Shown piece after piece: positions 35,060 through 44,970 of a stretch of 64,000 bases of DNA (position 1 is its first letter; the number at the start of each line of letters is the position of its first letter). Below the pieces are notes generated by a model that was not told where the DNA came from, did no database searches, and saw only the letters and a program-made list of their open reading frames with translations. This DNA is from Vibrio sinaloensis DSM 21326 (GTDB taxonomy: Bacteria > Pseudomonadota > Gammaproteobacteria > Enterobacterales > Vibrionaceae): the NCBI RefSeq assembly GCF_000189275.1, contig NZ_AEVT01000083.1, positions 53,658-117,657 of the forward strand, given 5' to 3'. A program made the translations under genes and the position numbers.

Positions 35060-36691
35060 TTACAGCATTACCGCTAGAGAGTGATAGGGTGTCAACGTCA
35101 TCGACGCCGCCAGTGTTTCGACCTCTCCTTCATTACTAATGAGCGTGCTACATGGTTTACCCACTAAGTGTTCTGGCAGCTCAATATTAACTTCGTCACC
35201 GCTAAAGTTGCTGATGACAACAATATGCTGTTGTGAATCTTTCCTCTCGTACGCAAAGACTTTGTCGTGCGATTCCAAAAGCGGAATGAACTCCCCATAA
35301 ACAATAACAGGGTGCGCTTTTCTTAGTGCCACTAACTGTTGGTAGTGGTAGAAAATAGAGTGCTTGTCGTCCAAAGCTGCCGCGACGTTAATTTGAGGAT
35401 AGTTAGGGTTAATTTCGATCCAAGGATCACCATCAGTAAATCCGGCATTGCGTGAATCGTCCCAGTGCATCGGCGTTCGAGCATTGTCGCGGCCATTTTC
35501 ATGGATGGCCTTGAGCATGTGCTCGTGGCTTACACCAGATTCCGTCTTCACTTTATAGAAGTTCAGCGTTTCAATATCTTTGTACTGTTCAATGGTATCA
35601 AACGCGACATTGGTCATTCCGATCTCTTCGCCTTGATAGATGTAAGGTGTGCCTTTCATCATATGCAGTGTTGTAGCGAGCATCTTGGCTGATTTAACTC
35701 GGTGTTGTTTGTCACACCCGTATTTCGAAACAACGCGCGGTAGGTCGTGATTGTTCCAAAACAACGAGTTCCAACCTTGGTCTTTCAGTTCGACTTGCCA
35801 TTTAGTGAGGACTTGTTTGAATTCGATTAAATCAAGCGGCTGTGGTTGCCATTTATCGCCATTTTGCCAAGTTAGCGTGATGTGTTCGAACTGGAACACC
35901 ATAGAGAGCTCATTGCGCTCTGGATTGCTGTACAATTTGGCAATTTCTGGTGTCGCGCCCCACGTTTCACCTACGGTTAATAAATCCTTGTCACCGAAGG
36001 TCGCCTGATTCATTTTTTTCAGTAACGGGTGCAAACGCTCGCCATTGCCTGTAATGCCTTTATCAATCTCTTTGCCGATCAGATCGATCACATCCAAACG
36101 GAAGCCGCCAATCCCTTGGTCAATCCACCAATTCATCATGTCGAACACTTTGTCGTGCAGTGCGCTATTTTCCCAGTTAAGGTCAGGCTGACGCTTTGAG
36201 AATAAGTGGAAGAAATACTGTTGGTTCTCTTCATCCCATTGCCAAGCGCTGCCTCCGAAAATTGAATCAATATCGCTTGGCACTGAGCCATCTTCGTTAG
36301 CATTACGCCAAATGTAGAAGTCTCGGTATTCACTGTCAGGGTTAGATTTGGCCTCGACAAACCACGGGTGCTCATCAGAGGTATGGTTGACCACCAAATC
36401 CATGACAATACGAATGCCGCGTTGTTTGGCTTTGTCGAGCAATTCACGCATGTCGTCCATGCTGCCAAACTCAGGCGCGATCGCTTGGTAATCGGAGATG
36501 TCGTAGCCGTTATCATCCATCGGCGACTGATAGACAGGTGAAAGCCAAATAACGTCAATACCGAGACTCTCTAGGTAATCGAGCTTACTAATGATGCCTT
36601 GTAGATCACCGACACCATCACCATTTGAATCACAAAAGCTACGTGGGTAGATTTGATAAACGACACTGTCATGCCACCAACGCTTTTCCAT
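35060..36691 (-). CDS. GH13 alpha-glucosidase, probably alpha-1,6 specific (oligo-1,6-glucosidase/DexB-like)
   Basis: A 543-residue cytosolic GH13 enzyme. Opening motif WWHDSVVYQIYPRSFCDSNG, calcium-like loop DSNGDGVGDLQG, nucleophile D200 in GGFRLDVIDL, acid/base E242 in LTVGETWG and the third Asp, D316, in WNNHDLPRVV. The residue after the nucleophile is Val, which in this subfamily goes with alpha-1,6 rather than alpha-1,4 preference. It should split isomalto- or branched oligosaccharides taken up by the cell. It is divergent from a LysR gene and close to malE, malZ and an alpha-amylase gene. Confidence 0.88.
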   Translation of the reverse strand: MEKRWWHDSVVYQIYPRSFCDSNGDGVGDLQGIISKLDYLESLGIDVIWLSPVYQSPMDDNGYDISDYQAIAPEFGSMDDMRELLDKAKQRGIRIVMDLVVNHTSDEHPWFVEAKSNPDSEYRDFYIWRNANEDGSVPSDIDSIFGGSAWQWDEENQQYFFHLFSKRQPDLNWENSALHDKVFDMMNWWIDQGIGGFRLDVIDLIGKEIDKGITGNGERLHPLLKKMNQATFGDKDLLTVGETWGATPEIAKLYSNPERNELSMVFQFEHITLTWQNGDKWQPQPLDLIEFKQVLTKWQVELKDQGWNSLFWNNHDLPRVVSKYGCDKQHRVKSAKMLATTLHMMKGTPYIYQGEEIGMTNVAFDTIEQYKDIETLNFYKVKTESGVSHEHMLKAIHENGRDNARTPMHWDDSRNAGFTDGDPWIEINPNYPQINVAAALDDKHSIFYHYQQLVALRKAHPVIVYGEFIPLLESHDKVFAYERKDSQQHIVVISNFSGDEVNIELPEHLVGKPCSTLISNEGEVETLAASMTLTPYHSLAVML

Positions 36692-36839
36692 TTTTTCTTT
36701 CCTGCTGTTTGAATCGGAACTGAGTCAAACTATAGCGGACTAAAAAGCGCAAAAATAATTGATTCTTTGAATTGGGTTATAGAAAAAATCAATACCAAAG
36801 GCTAATCTCACCCAGTAATTTTGACTTGTGATATAGCTA

Positions 36840-37736
36840 ATGGATAAACAGTACCGTTATTTTTATGAAGTTGCGCGTCAGGGAAGCATTAAAGCCGCGG
36901 CTGACAAGCTCTACATCAGCCAGCCTTCGTTGACGACTGCGATTAAAAAACTTGAAGAGCAGTTAGGTGCCGACTTGTTTATACGCCGCTCTAAGGGCGT
37001 TGAACTGACGGAGTATGGCTGGGTTTACTTTCGATATGTTCAGGAAGTGCAGGAAAAGCATACTCAAATGATCCACCAGCTTTCCGATATGAAGCTGCGT
37101 AGCGGAGGGAAAATTAAACTTGGGGTTGGTGAGGCATGGTGGGCTTTGTTCGCCCATCAAGCGATTGAGGCATTCAGCCAACAATACCCAAACAGTTCAA
37201 TGCATATTGAATTTGGCAATGGTTTGTCCATGCTGCACCACTTAGTTAATGACGATATTGACCTGTTTGTTGGCCATGAAATCAATGGGATCAACAGCCG
37301 TTATCGGGTGCGATTCATTCCTTTATTTCAAGAGAGAGAAGCTTGGTACGTTCGCCCACAACATCCTTTGCTTAACCAGCAAGATATCGAAGAGCTTGCG
37401 GCAAACTACCCCTTACTAAAAGTGACGCCTGATCATGCACGCCATGGTGATGTGTTAACGGAAGAAGGGGCAGAGCTGTTTACTGTTGCGGCGCAAGAAA
37501 CTCGCGTCATTTACGAGTTAGATAGCCTCTCTGCCAGTATTGACATGGTAAAGATGAGTAACGCCATTATGCCGTATACGTCGAAAATGGCAGACTACAT
37601 GCACGAGCGAGGTTTGGTGCAACTGTGGCTCAATCAAGATCAGATTGGTCAAGTTGGTATCTATACCAAAGTGGGCACTCTAACGGAACCAACCGCAGAT
37701 TTAATTGAGTTGATCACAAAAAAAGCCGGAGCATAA
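36840..37736 (+). CDS. LysR family regulator in the maltodextrin region
   Basis: A 298-residue LysR regulator. DNA-binding part: YFYEVARQGSIKAAADKLYI and SQPSLTTAIKKLEEQLGADL (residues 7-50); effector domain from about 90 (GKIKLGVGEAWWALFAHQAI). It is divergent from the alpha-1,6-glucosidase gene by 148 bases and convergent with malE, so it may control either. Its last codons form part of the malE terminator hairpin. Confidence 0.85.
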   Translation: MDKQYRYFYEVARQGSIKAAADKLYISQPSLTTAIKKLEEQLGADLFIRRSKGVELTEYGWVYFRYVQEVQEKHTQMIHQLSDMKLRSGGKIKLGVGEAWWALFAHQAIEAFSQQYPNSSMHIEFGNGLSMLHHLVNDDIDLFVGHEINGINSRYRVRFIPLFQEREAWYVRPQHPLLNQQDIEELAANYPLLKVTPDHARHGDVLTEEGAELFTVAAQETRVIYELDSLSASIDMVKMSNAIMPYTSKMADYMHERGLVQLWLNQDQIGQVGIYTKVGTLTEPTADLIELITKKAGA

Positions 37737-37744
37737 ACTCCGGC
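37718..37744 (-). terminator. malE terminator embedded in the 3' end of the LysR gene
   Basis: GCCGGA (37725-37730) and TCCGGC (37739-37744) with an A-run at 37718-37724, a T-run when read on the minus strand from malE. It overlaps the LysR stop codon. Confidence 0.75.
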
Positions 37745-37830
37745 AAAAATTACGAACAATAAAGGACTCCAGCTACCTCAACAGGATTCACTGATGAGGT
37801 AGTGGTAATGAAATACAGGCGGGAACAGTA

Positions 37831-39009
37831 CTAGTTAACAATTTGCTTCGCAGCGGTATCCAACGCTTCCTGAACGGTCTGCTTACCTTGCATTGCGTTA
37901 TCGATCGCAGCACCTTCTGCGAACCAGTAAGCCGTCATTTGTGGAATGTTTGGCATGATTTCGCCATTCTCAGCGTTGGTCATGGTCGCTTTAATGCGGT
38001 CATCTTTTTCCAGGATATTTTGGAAAGACTTCAACGTCACCGCACCGAGTGGTTTGTCGTCATTCATCACTTTCAGTGCATCATCGACAAACAAGTAATT
38101 CTCTAGGAACTCAACCGCTAAATCGCCATTCGGGCTCGCCGCGTTAATGCCTGCGCTTAATACGCCGACAAATGGGTTACCTTTACCACCGTTTAGGGTT
38201 GGCAGAACCGCTACGCCGTAGTTGACGCCCATTTTATCTAGGTTGCCCCAAGACCAAGGGCCGTTGATGGTCATGGCCGTTTCACCTTTGCTAAAGGCGG
38301 CTTCTGACACTGAGTAATCCATATCTGGGTTTACAACGCCTTGATTGACCATATCCACAAGGAACTGCAGCCCTTTTACGCCCGCTTCGTTGTTAACGCC
38401 AGTTTTGGCACCATTATAGCCTCCAGCGGTTTTTTCAAATGCATAGGCACCACCAGAAGAGATCATTGGCCAAGTGAAGTAGGCGTTTTTCACATCCCAC
38501 ATGATGGCTGTTTTGTTCTGAGCCTGCATTTTCTTGTGGATATCAACGAGTTCTTCCCACGTTTTTGGCGGCTCTGGCAGTAGGTCTTTGTTGTAAATTA
38601 GAGAAGGGGCTTCGATGGCCATTGGGTAGCCCATCAACTTACCGTTGACGGTAACGGCATCCCAACTGAAATCGACTAGCTTGTCTTTAAACTCTTTGCT
38701 CGGAGTGACCTCTTTCAACAAACCTGCTTCTGCGTACCCGCCAAAGCGATCGTGCGCCCAGAAGATGATGTCTGGTCCCATACCTTTAGCGGCGACTTTT
38801 TCAAAGCGAGACTCTAGCGACTCTGGGTGCTGTACGATGACTTTCACACCTGTGTCTTCTTCGAATTGTTGACCGATTTTTGCTAGACCTTCATAACTTT
38901 TATCACCATTGATCCAAATAGTGATTTCGCCTTCCGTCATCGCCGCGACAGGGCTAGACGCTAAGACTGCAAGCGTAATGAGAGAAAGAGGTTTCACGAA
39001 CTTTTTCAT
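37831..39009 (-). CDS. malE: Maltose/maltodextrin-binding periplasmic protein MalE
   Basis: A 392-residue periplasmic binding protein. Signal peptide: [22 protein letters not shown]. Strong MalE markers are LVIWINGDK-like [79 protein letters not shown] and the C-terminal [13 protein letters not shown]. It delivers maltodextrins to the MalFGK2 importer and to chemoreceptors. No malF, malG or malK is next to it in the window, so its partners must be elsewhere. The gene is monocistronic with a terminator behind. Confidence 0.93.
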   Translation of the reverse strand: MKKFVKPLSLITLAVLASSPVAAMTEGEITIWINGDKSYEGLAKIGQQFEEDTGVKVIVQHPESLESRFEKVAAKGMGPDIIFWAHDRFGGYAEAGLLKEVTPSKEFKDKLVDFSWDAVTVNGKLMGYPMAIEAPSLIYNKDLLPEPPKTWEELVDIHKKMQAQNKTAIMWDVKNAYFTWPMISSGGAYAFEKTAGGYNGAKTGVNNEAGVKGLQFLVDMVNQGVVNPDMDYSVSEAAFSKGETAMTINGPWSWGNLDKMGVNYGVAVLPTLNGGKGNPFVGVLSAGINAASPNGDLAVEFLENYLFVDDALKVMNDDKPLGAVTLKSFQNILEKDDRIKATMTNAENGEIMPNIPQMTAYWFAEGAAIDNAMQGKQTVQEALDTAAKQIVN

Positions 39010-39136
39010 TGTTATTAATCCTTGTCATTAGGTTATGAGCGAATGTAAACCCAATGCATATAAAACGAAAATAGATTATCAATAGCTGAATATAGATAGA
39101 AGCTATATCACTGATTAAAAAGGTGGCGTAATTCAG

Positions 39137-39167
39137 CAAAAACGGCGCAATGAAACCATAGCGCCGT
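39137..39167 (-). terminator. Terminator of the amylase-malZ operon
   Basis: ACGGCGC (39142-39148) and GCGCCGT (39161-39167) with an A-run at 39138-39142, i.e. T after the hairpin on the minus strand. It lies 35 bases past the malZ stop and before the malE promoter region. Confidence 0.75.
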
Positions 39168-39201
39168 ATATACCAGTTCGAATTATTGTGACCTTTCGCA
39201 G

Positions 39202-41043
39202 TTAGCTCTCAAAATGGAAAACCTCGCCTGACATCGCGGGAATAGACAGAGTCAACTGGCCATCAACCACTGTTACGTCTTGCGCTTCAAATCGTGCACC
39301 AAACTGGCCGTGGTGCAGCCCTAACTTCCATGCCTCGACGGTGACTTGATTGGGCTGCTCTGCAAGGTTAAAGCAGCACAGAGAGCACTTATCACCGAGC
39401 TGACGACTAAAGATGAAGCTTTCATTGTCGTGGTACAGCAATTGATAATCGCCTTTTTGCAGCTCAGGGTGTTGAGTACGCATTTGGGTAAGCTGTTGGA
39501 AGAAAGGTAAGTAGGCGTTGCTATCGACCTCGTGCCACGGCATACAGCGTCGGTTATCTGGGTCATGGCTTCCCAGCATTCCCAGTTCGGTCCCATAGTA
39601 GATACATGGCGTGCCTACGTAACTAAATAGTAAGGTTGCCGCAAGCTTAAACAGGCGAGGATCGTGTTTGACCAATTCTAAGAATCGAGCAGTATCATGG
39701 CTATCTAGTTGATTCAGTTGACTCAATTGGTTGGCCCAAGGGATCTTGGCTCTTGCTTCGGCCTGCCAATCAAGAAACTCACTGATAGACAGCTCGATCG
39801 GGTCAAATGCAATGTCCAACTTCGCCAGTAAAGCACGCACGGGGTGAGCAAAACCGTAATAGTTCATTGCCCCATCTTCTTGATCGCCTTGTAGCCATTG
39901 ACTGGCTTCGAAGAAGTGCTCACCCAGTACATAACAGTCAGCATTGACTTGTTTGGCCGACTCACGAAACGCCTTCACATAGTGAGCATTGTTTTTTGCT
40001 CCTTCACCTTCGCCAAGCATATGAATCACATCGAAGCGCCAACCATCAATGGAGTAGGGTGGTTTAAGCCAGTGTTTAATGACCGCCTCTTCACTTTGAT
40101 AGATGTAATCTTTTACCTGCTGATTTTCGAAGTTGAGCACAGGTAGTGATTGGATGCCTTTCCAGCCGATGTAGTCTTGGCTGCCTTGATTAAAAAAGTA
40201 GTAATCTCGATAAGGCGATGATTCCGATTGATAAGCACCGAGCGTGGTGTGTAAGCCCTGTAGATTAAACCATGGATGCTCTGTGGACGTGTGGTTAAAC
40301 ACGGCATCTAACATCACTTTCATATCACGCTGGTGAAGGTTGTCGCACAGCGCTGCAAAGTGCTCATTTGTCCCTAGGTGTGGATCAATGTTCAGGTAGT
40401 CTGAGGTATCGTATTTATGATTACTCGGCGCAGTAAAGACTGGATTAAGGTATAACGCGGTTACTCCTAGCTCTTGCAAGTAATCAAGCTGCTGCTCGAC
40501 ACCGTACAAGTCACCACCGTAAAACTCGCAGCCACCATTTTCGCTATCAACTGGCTGACCCCACTGCTTGGCAATAACCGCTTTACGTCCACCAGAGACG
40601 CGATATTCATTATCCCGTACACTGATTTCTGGCTTACCGTTGCTAAAGCGATCAGGAAATATCTGATAAAAGACTTGCTCACTGACCCAGCTAGGCGGTT
40701 GATGCTGTGCGTTAAATTTAAAATGCGTTTCTCTGCCGGGCACTCGAGTATGAACCCCAAACGCATCGAGCCAAAATTGCTTATCTTCTGTGATCAGTTT
40801 AAATACGTAGTGACTGACTGGACGATCTTTATTTAGTGAAATAGTCGCACGCCAGTAGTTGAGACGCTCACTTTCGCCATCTAGCACCATATCAACCAAA
40901 TACTCTTCGTTGTCAGGTTCATGGCGAACGCAGACTCGTTTTACAGGCAAGCTTTTCTCGGTTGCGAGCTTCAAGGTTAGCGTGTGATCAGTGTGGGTTA
41001 ACCAGTTGGACGTTTGGCCATGATAGAGGTACGGCAATGTCAT
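39202..41043 (-). CDS. malZ: Maltodextrin glucosidase MalZ (GH13)
   Basis: A 613-residue cytosolic GH13 enzyme that removes glucose from maltodextrins; length and motifs fit MalZ (605 in Escherichia coli). An N-terminal beta domain (1-115, with RHEPDNEEYLVDM) precedes the barrel: EQVFYQIFPDRFSNG, EFYGGDLYGVEQQLDYL, TALYLNPVFTAPSNHKYDTS, nucleophile in DGWRFDVIHMLGEG, acid/base in YVLGEHFFEA and the third Asp in NQLDSHDTARFLEL. Its ATG overlaps the amylase stop by one base (TAATG), so the two are translated in series. Confidence 0.92.
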   Translation of the reverse strand: MTLPYLYHGQTSNWLTHTDHTLTLKLATEKSLPVKRVCVRHEPDNEEYLVDMVLDGESERLNYWRATISLNKDRPVSHYVFKLITEDKQFWLDAFGVHTRVPGRETHFKFNAQHQPPSWVSEQVFYQIFPDRFSNGKPEISVRDNEYRVSGGRKAVIAKQWGQPVDSENGGCEFYGGDLYGVEQQLDYLQELGVTALYLNPVFTAPSNHKYDTSDYLNIDPHLGTNEHFAALCDNLHQRDMKVMLDAVFNHTSTEHPWFNLQGLHTTLGAYQSESSPYRDYYFFNQGSQDYIGWKGIQSLPVLNFENQQVKDYIYQSEEAVIKHWLKPPYSIDGWRFDVIHMLGEGEGAKNNAHYVKAFRESAKQVNADCYVLGEHFFEASQWLQGDQEDGAMNYYGFAHPVRALLAKLDIAFDPIELSISEFLDWQAEARAKIPWANQLSQLNQLDSHDTARFLELVKHDPRLFKLAATLLFSYVGTPCIYYGTELGMLGSHDPDNRRCMPWHEVDSNAYLPFFQQLTQMRTQHPELQKGDYQLLYHDNESFIFSRQLGDKCSLCCFNLAEQPNQVTVEAWKLGLHHGQFGARFEAQDVTVVDGQLTLSIPAMSGEVFHFES

Positions 41044-42836
41044 TACGCAGGCTCCTTAGCGGTGAACTCATCCAAGTTGAGGAACAAACAATCGAGCGGA
41101 GAGAAATGAATTGCAATACGGCCAACGCCTTTTGTGACGATCAGTGATAGTTTTTGCTCGTTCAATTGGTTTGTTAACGAATACTCGCCATCAGACAGTT
41201 GCCACTCGGTGATAAGAGAACTAGGAATGATGAGTTCGATGTCTTTATCGCGTCTCGCATCGAAGTTCGCGGCAATGATCAGCTTTTGAGTTGCACTTGA
41301 GCGCGCAAAAGCAAACAACTGGTCTTGCATATCAGCGAAATTATCAAAGTTCGCTGCATATAAGTCATGATATTGACCAAGCAGAGCCGGGCTATCCAAT
41401 GCTAGATTAAGCAAGGTTTTATAGAACTCACGCAGCGCCTTTTCGGATTCTGATAGTAAGCCACCGTCAAATTCGCCGTGATTCATCCATCGCTGGTGGT
41501 GCGGGACTCCAATATAGTCGAAGATGGAGGTACGCGATGCTTGGCCAAACCCTGCATTCTCTGCACCCGGTTCACCCACTTCTTGACCAAAGTAAATCAT
41601 GGTTGGCGCGGTTGACAGGCAGGTAGAGATCAACATTGCAGGTTTTCCTTTTTCTGCGCAGCCTGCAAATTCGGGTGAGGCGACACGTTGCTCATCATGA
41701 TTATCGAGAAAGTGCAACATGTGATGCTCAATATCGGCAAGCTGATGCTGAATACGGCCTATTTCGCGAGTAGAACCTTTGTTTTGCATGACCGCTTTGA
41801 GTGAATCATAAAGATCGACTTTGTCGTAGAGATAATCCATTTTTCCCATCTGGATATAGTCTCGATAAAGATCCGGTTGATAGACTTCAGCCATGAGAAA
41901 AGCGTCGGGATTTTTGTGTTTAATCCAAGAGTTCATGTAGCTCCAGAACTCGACCGGAACCATTTCTGCCATGTCATAGCGGAAACCATCAACCCCTTGC
42001 TCGGTCCAGTAAAGGGCGATGTCTTTGAACTTCACCCACGAGCTAGGCACTGACTGCTGTTGCCAGAACTCAAAATGCGCTTGATGAGGCTTGTCACGAT
42101 AGTCTTCAGGCAGTGTGGCGAAGTCTTTGCTACCATCTGGACGCACGCCGTAGTTCACTTTTACTGTTTCAAACCAGTCATCAAAATTGGGTTTCGCCAG
42201 TCTCGAACCGTTTCCGGTCCACTTGGCAGGGAACTCGTGAAAAGACTGGTTAAGTAACGGGTGTTGCTCACCACCAAGTGGAGGGTGCTGCTCTAGCTCG
42301 TCAGGTAACTCAAACGCTTGGTTAGGAATGTAATAGAAATTGTTATCGCGAGTGTATTCTTGGCTTGTGTCATCTTCGGCACCAAAATCAATCACTCCTT
42401 GTGGATTGTTTTGCCCCTTATAAACACGAGCAACATGGTTAGGGACAATATCAATGATGACTTTCATTCCTGCCTTGTGAGTGCGTTGAATCAATGCTGC
42501 AAATTCTTCATTTCGCTGAGCTGGATTATCCGCCAAGTCTGGGTTGACCGAGTAATAGTCTTTAACCGCATAAGGAGATCCGGCACGTCCTTTGACCACG
42601 CTAGGATGATCATTTTCGATACCAATGTCCGTGTAATCTTGGATCACGGCGTGATGAGGTACACCTGTGTACCAGATGTGGCTGATGCCAAGCTTGTTGA
42701 TCTCTTCCAGCGCCTTATCGGTAAAGTGGCTAAATTTGCCTAGTCCGTTCTGCTGTGGGGTTCCCCAAGGGGTAAATTCTGTTTGGGTATTGCCAAAGAG
42801 GCGAGTGAACACTTGATAGATATTTTTCTTTTTCAT
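41043..42836 (-). CDS. GH13 alpha-amylase, cytosolic
   Basis: A 597-residue GH13 enzyme without a signal peptide, which argues for action on imported dextrins or stored glycogen. Barrel motifs: NIYQVFTRLFGN at the start, LGISHIWYTGVPHHAV, VIIDIVPNHVAR, nucleophile in DGFRYDMAEMVP, acid/base in AFLMAEVYQPDLYRDYI and the third Asp in HFLDNHDEQRVASPE. It is the first gene of a two-gene operon with malZ. A MalT-like box lies about 63 bases upstream. The ribosome site is weak. Confidence 0.88.
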   Translation of the reverse strand: MKKKNIYQVFTRLFGNTQTEFTPWGTPQQNGLGKFSHFTDKALEEINKLGISHIWYTGVPHHAVIQDYTDIGIENDHPSVVKGRAGSPYAVKDYYSVNPDLADNPAQRNEEFAALIQRTHKAGMKVIIDIVPNHVARVYKGQNNPQGVIDFGAEDDTSQEYTRDNNFYYIPNQAFELPDELEQHPPLGGEQHPLLNQSFHEFPAKWTGNGSRLAKPNFDDWFETVKVNYGVRPDGSKDFATLPEDYRDKPHQAHFEFWQQQSVPSSWVKFKDIALYWTEQGVDGFRYDMAEMVPVEFWSYMNSWIKHKNPDAFLMAEVYQPDLYRDYIQMGKMDYLYDKVDLYDSLKAVMQNKGSTREIGRIQHQLADIEHHMLHFLDNHDEQRVASPEFAGCAEKGKPAMLISTCLSTAPTMIYFGQEVGEPGAENAGFGQASRTSIFDYIGVPHHQRWMNHGEFDGGLLSESEKALREFYKTLLNLALDSPALLGQYHDLYAANFDNFADMQDQLFAFARSSATQKLIIAANFDARRDKDIELIIPSSLITEWQLSDGEYSLTNQLNEQKLSLIVTKGVGRIAIHFSPLDCLFLNLDEFTAKEPA

Positions 42837-42898
42837 TTGCAGAGTTTTCCGCGGTTTCTACGTTATGCGCTTAGGCTAAAACAAGCCTATTTAAGACT

Positions 42899-42908
42899 AC
42901 TCATCCCT
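42899..42908 (-). promoter_or_regulatory. MalT-like box upstream of the amylase gene
   Basis: Minus-strand AGGGATGAGT agrees with the MalT box GGGGAKGAGG at 8 of 10 positions, 63 bases before the start codon. A single box is weak evidence, since MalT usually binds several. Confidence 0.3.
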
Positions 42909-43097
42909 AAGGCTAAATTTAGGGGGCGTAGAGCCGAAAAGTGTGATTTGTATGGAGAATAATCTCTAATTCAAAGGCCACATATTTCGCCAATTGAGTG
43001 TGTTATGCCTCACATATAATAGGCAATTATCAATCTTTATACGCTTGAGTTTATAAAATACAAACCTGCAACTTATTGAAAGTAGGAGTGTTTATCT

Positions 43098-44516
43098 ATG
43101 GCTCTATCAGTAAAGGATTTACTACCTTTCTCTATAGCGAGTTTGGTCATGTTTAGCGTTGCCTGTCTCTCATCACCGGTTCCCCCAGATGCTCATTATG
43201 GGATGTTTATTGCCAATAAGAGCTATGGACATTCGCTTCATATAGAACAAGTCAATGGTGTCGATTATGTCACCACTGCTTGGGGGAAAGCCGCTATTGA
43301 CGTCGATTTGCAAGGGGGCTTTAACGCTAAAGATCACAATGTGACTCTGTATGGCAAGTTTGACCGCCTTAACAATGGTCAGTATCAATTCGGAGAACTT
43401 ACTTACTTCAATGTTCACTATACGTTTAGCCGCACAGAAACGCCCCAAGGCTCCGAGTTGGTCGCAAAGCTGTTTGATATTCCGTCGCTTTTTGTTCCCA
43501 TTTCAGGTGCTAATGAGTGTAAAAAGTGGCAAAAAGTGAATGATGTACCCTTTGACCAGTCAAAAGTGCGTGAGTTAAGTGAGCTAAGTGCCAACCCAAA
43601 CAACTCTTACTCAGATACAACAAGCCTTCTCATCGCTAAAAATGGCAAGTTGGTGGTTGAGGAATATTTCAATGGTTGGGACCCGGAATTTCCACATACC
43701 ATCCAATCCATTACCAAGAGTTTAACGTCATTGGCAATGGGGGATGCGATCAATCGGGGGCTAATCAAAAGTGAAGCGCAGAAATTGTCGGAGCTGATGC
43801 CAGCCTACGCTGAGCTATTGAGCGGCGACAAAGCTCAACTGACGTTGGCTCACTTGTTAACGATGGGCGCTGGTTTGGACTGGAATGAGTGGTCAACTTC
43901 TTACGAAAATCCTAACAACCCGAGACAAAAGGAAATGGCGAGCCTTGATCCAATCGCGTTTGTGCTGGATCGTGGTCTCATTTCAAAGCCGGGAGAGCAG
44001 TTTCGCTATAACGGCGGTTTGGTGACAATCATCGGTGAGTTACTTTCTCAACGAGCAGAGGTGGATAACTTTGCGGATTACTGGCGAACGAGTCCGTTGA
44101 ATGCGCTGTGCTTTGAAAATGCCTACTTCACCAACCAAACTGGTGGAGTGACCAATGCCGCTGGTGGCGGAATGTTGCGGCCGATTGACTTACTTAAAGT
44201 CGGCCAACTTGTAGCGCAAGATGGTGTTTGGCAAGAAAAACGGTTGCTGCCTAAAGGTTGGATTGAACGTTCTACTCAGCGACACTTAGCCACGGGAGAT
44301 GGCATTTATGATTACGGCTACTATTGGTGGCTGGATGACATTGACGTGGCGGGTAAAACTTACCCAGTGACCTTTGGCTTAGGTTATGGAGGCCAGGTGG
44401 TGGCGATTGTCAATGAGCTAGACTTGGTTGTTGCTCGAACCGCGACCCATTTTATGGGCCGAACGCCAAACATTGAGATGATGAGGGATTACATTATTCC
44501 AGCGTTTACTTTGTAA
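43098..44516 (+). CDS. Serine hydrolase, beta-lactamase/penicillin-binding (class C type) family
   Basis: A 472-residue exported hydrolase. The N-terminus has a membrane/signal segment ending in MFSVACLSS, a possible lipobox. A domain of about 120 residues with no known match precedes the serine hydrolase domain. Catalytic motifs: SITK (serine and lysine of SxxK, near residue 206), YNGG in FRYNGGLVTIIGE (YxN position), and a third motif region at FGLGYGGQVVAIV. Such proteins are esterases, peptidases or amidases; nothing points to drug hydrolysis. GGAG lies 9 bases before the ATG, and a terminator follows. Confidence 0.82.
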   Translation: MALSVKDLLPFSIASLVMFSVACLSSPVPPDAHYGMFIANKSYGHSLHIEQVNGVDYVTTAWGKAAIDVDLQGGFNAKDHNVTLYGKFDRLNNGQYQFGELTYFNVHYTFSRTETPQGSELVAKLFDIPSLFVPISGANECKKWQKVNDVPFDQSKVRELSELSANPNNSYSDTTSLLIAKNGKLVVEEYFNGWDPEFPHTIQSITKSLTSLAMGDAINRGLIKSEAQKLSELMPAYAELLSGDKAQLTLAHLLTMGAGLDWNEWSTSYENPNNPRQKEMASLDPIAFVLDRGLISKPGEQFRYNGGLVTIIGELLSQRAEVDNFADYWRTSPLNALCFENAYFTNQTGGVTNAAGGGMLRPIDLLKVGQLVAQDGVWQEKRLLPKGWIERSTQRHLATGDGIYDYGYYWWLDDIDVAGKTYPVTFGLGYGGQVVAIVNELDLVVARTATHFMGRTPNIEMMRDYIIPAFTL

Positions 44517-44549
44517 CTGAGTAACTGCTAAGTCTCTATTTCTGGATCT

Positions 44550-44583
44550 AAGCTCACAGAATTAACACGCTGTGAGCTTTTTA
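44550..44583 (+). terminator. Terminator after the serine hydrolase gene
   Basis: AAGCTCACAG (44550-44559) and CTGTGAGCTT (44570-44579), followed by a T-run. Confidence 0.8.
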
Positions 44584-44667
44584 TTTGTTTGCTTGGTTGT
44601 GTTTATTTCTCTTCTAATCAGAAAGTTATCTTGCCTATAGCGTGTTTTAGTCGTCCTTAGGTTTACT

Positions 44668-44695
44668 TTGACAACTCATGGTTCTTTTCTACGCT
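44668..44695 (+). promoter_or_regulatory. Sigma-70-like promoter before the 64-residue gene
   Basis: A perfect -35 TTGACA (44668-44673) and a -10-like TACGCT (44690-44695) separated by 16 bases, 37 bases before the start codon. Confidence 0.4.
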
Positions 44696-44732
44696 TAATT
44701 AGGCAAAACGTCAGTTGAAAAGGAGAACATAA

Positions 44733-44927
44733 ATGGCGAAATTAAGACAGGACATTCCCAACCGCGTCACCGTATATCACGATGATGTCGAGCAAGAGAA
44801 AGCACTAAAAGATGCGATGCTGCCTGAGAAGCCAAGGTACTTTAATGGCTCACCGACGTATCAGGCAGGCAGCGTAGACGAATTCAAATCTAAGTTGAGC
44901 CAGATAGGTATGTCGATCGACGTTTAA
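44733..44927 (+). CDS. Small hypothetical protein, 64 residues
   Basis: I do not recognise this protein. It is soluble and charged, without signal peptide: KLRQDIPNRVTVYHDDVEQE and later FNGSPTYQAGSVDEFKSKLS. AAGGAG before the ATG, its own promoter and its own terminator support it as a real, separately expressed gene. Confidence 0.7.
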   Translation: MAKLRQDIPNRVTVYHDDVEQEKALKDAMLPEKPRYFNGSPTYQAGSVDEFKSKLSQIGMSIDV

Positions 44928-44946
44928 ACCTCAGATCATTGTATAG

Positions 44947-44970
44947 GCCCGTCATATGACGGGCTTTTTT
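44947..44970 (+). terminator. Terminator after the 64-residue gene
   Basis: GCCCGTCA and TGACGGGC (within 44947-44964) followed by TTTTTT. The T-run reaches the stop codon of the convergent cyclase gene. Confidence 0.85.

Noticed and set aside
39166..39176. GTATATACCAG resembling the PhnR palindrome
   Set aside because: The left half-site (TGGT) is absent and the region lies behind malZ, with no AEP gene nearby.
42872..42890. AGGCT/AGCCT hairpin before the amylase gene as a terminator or riboswitch
   Set aside because: The stem is short, with no T-run and no second conserved element; it may be chance.
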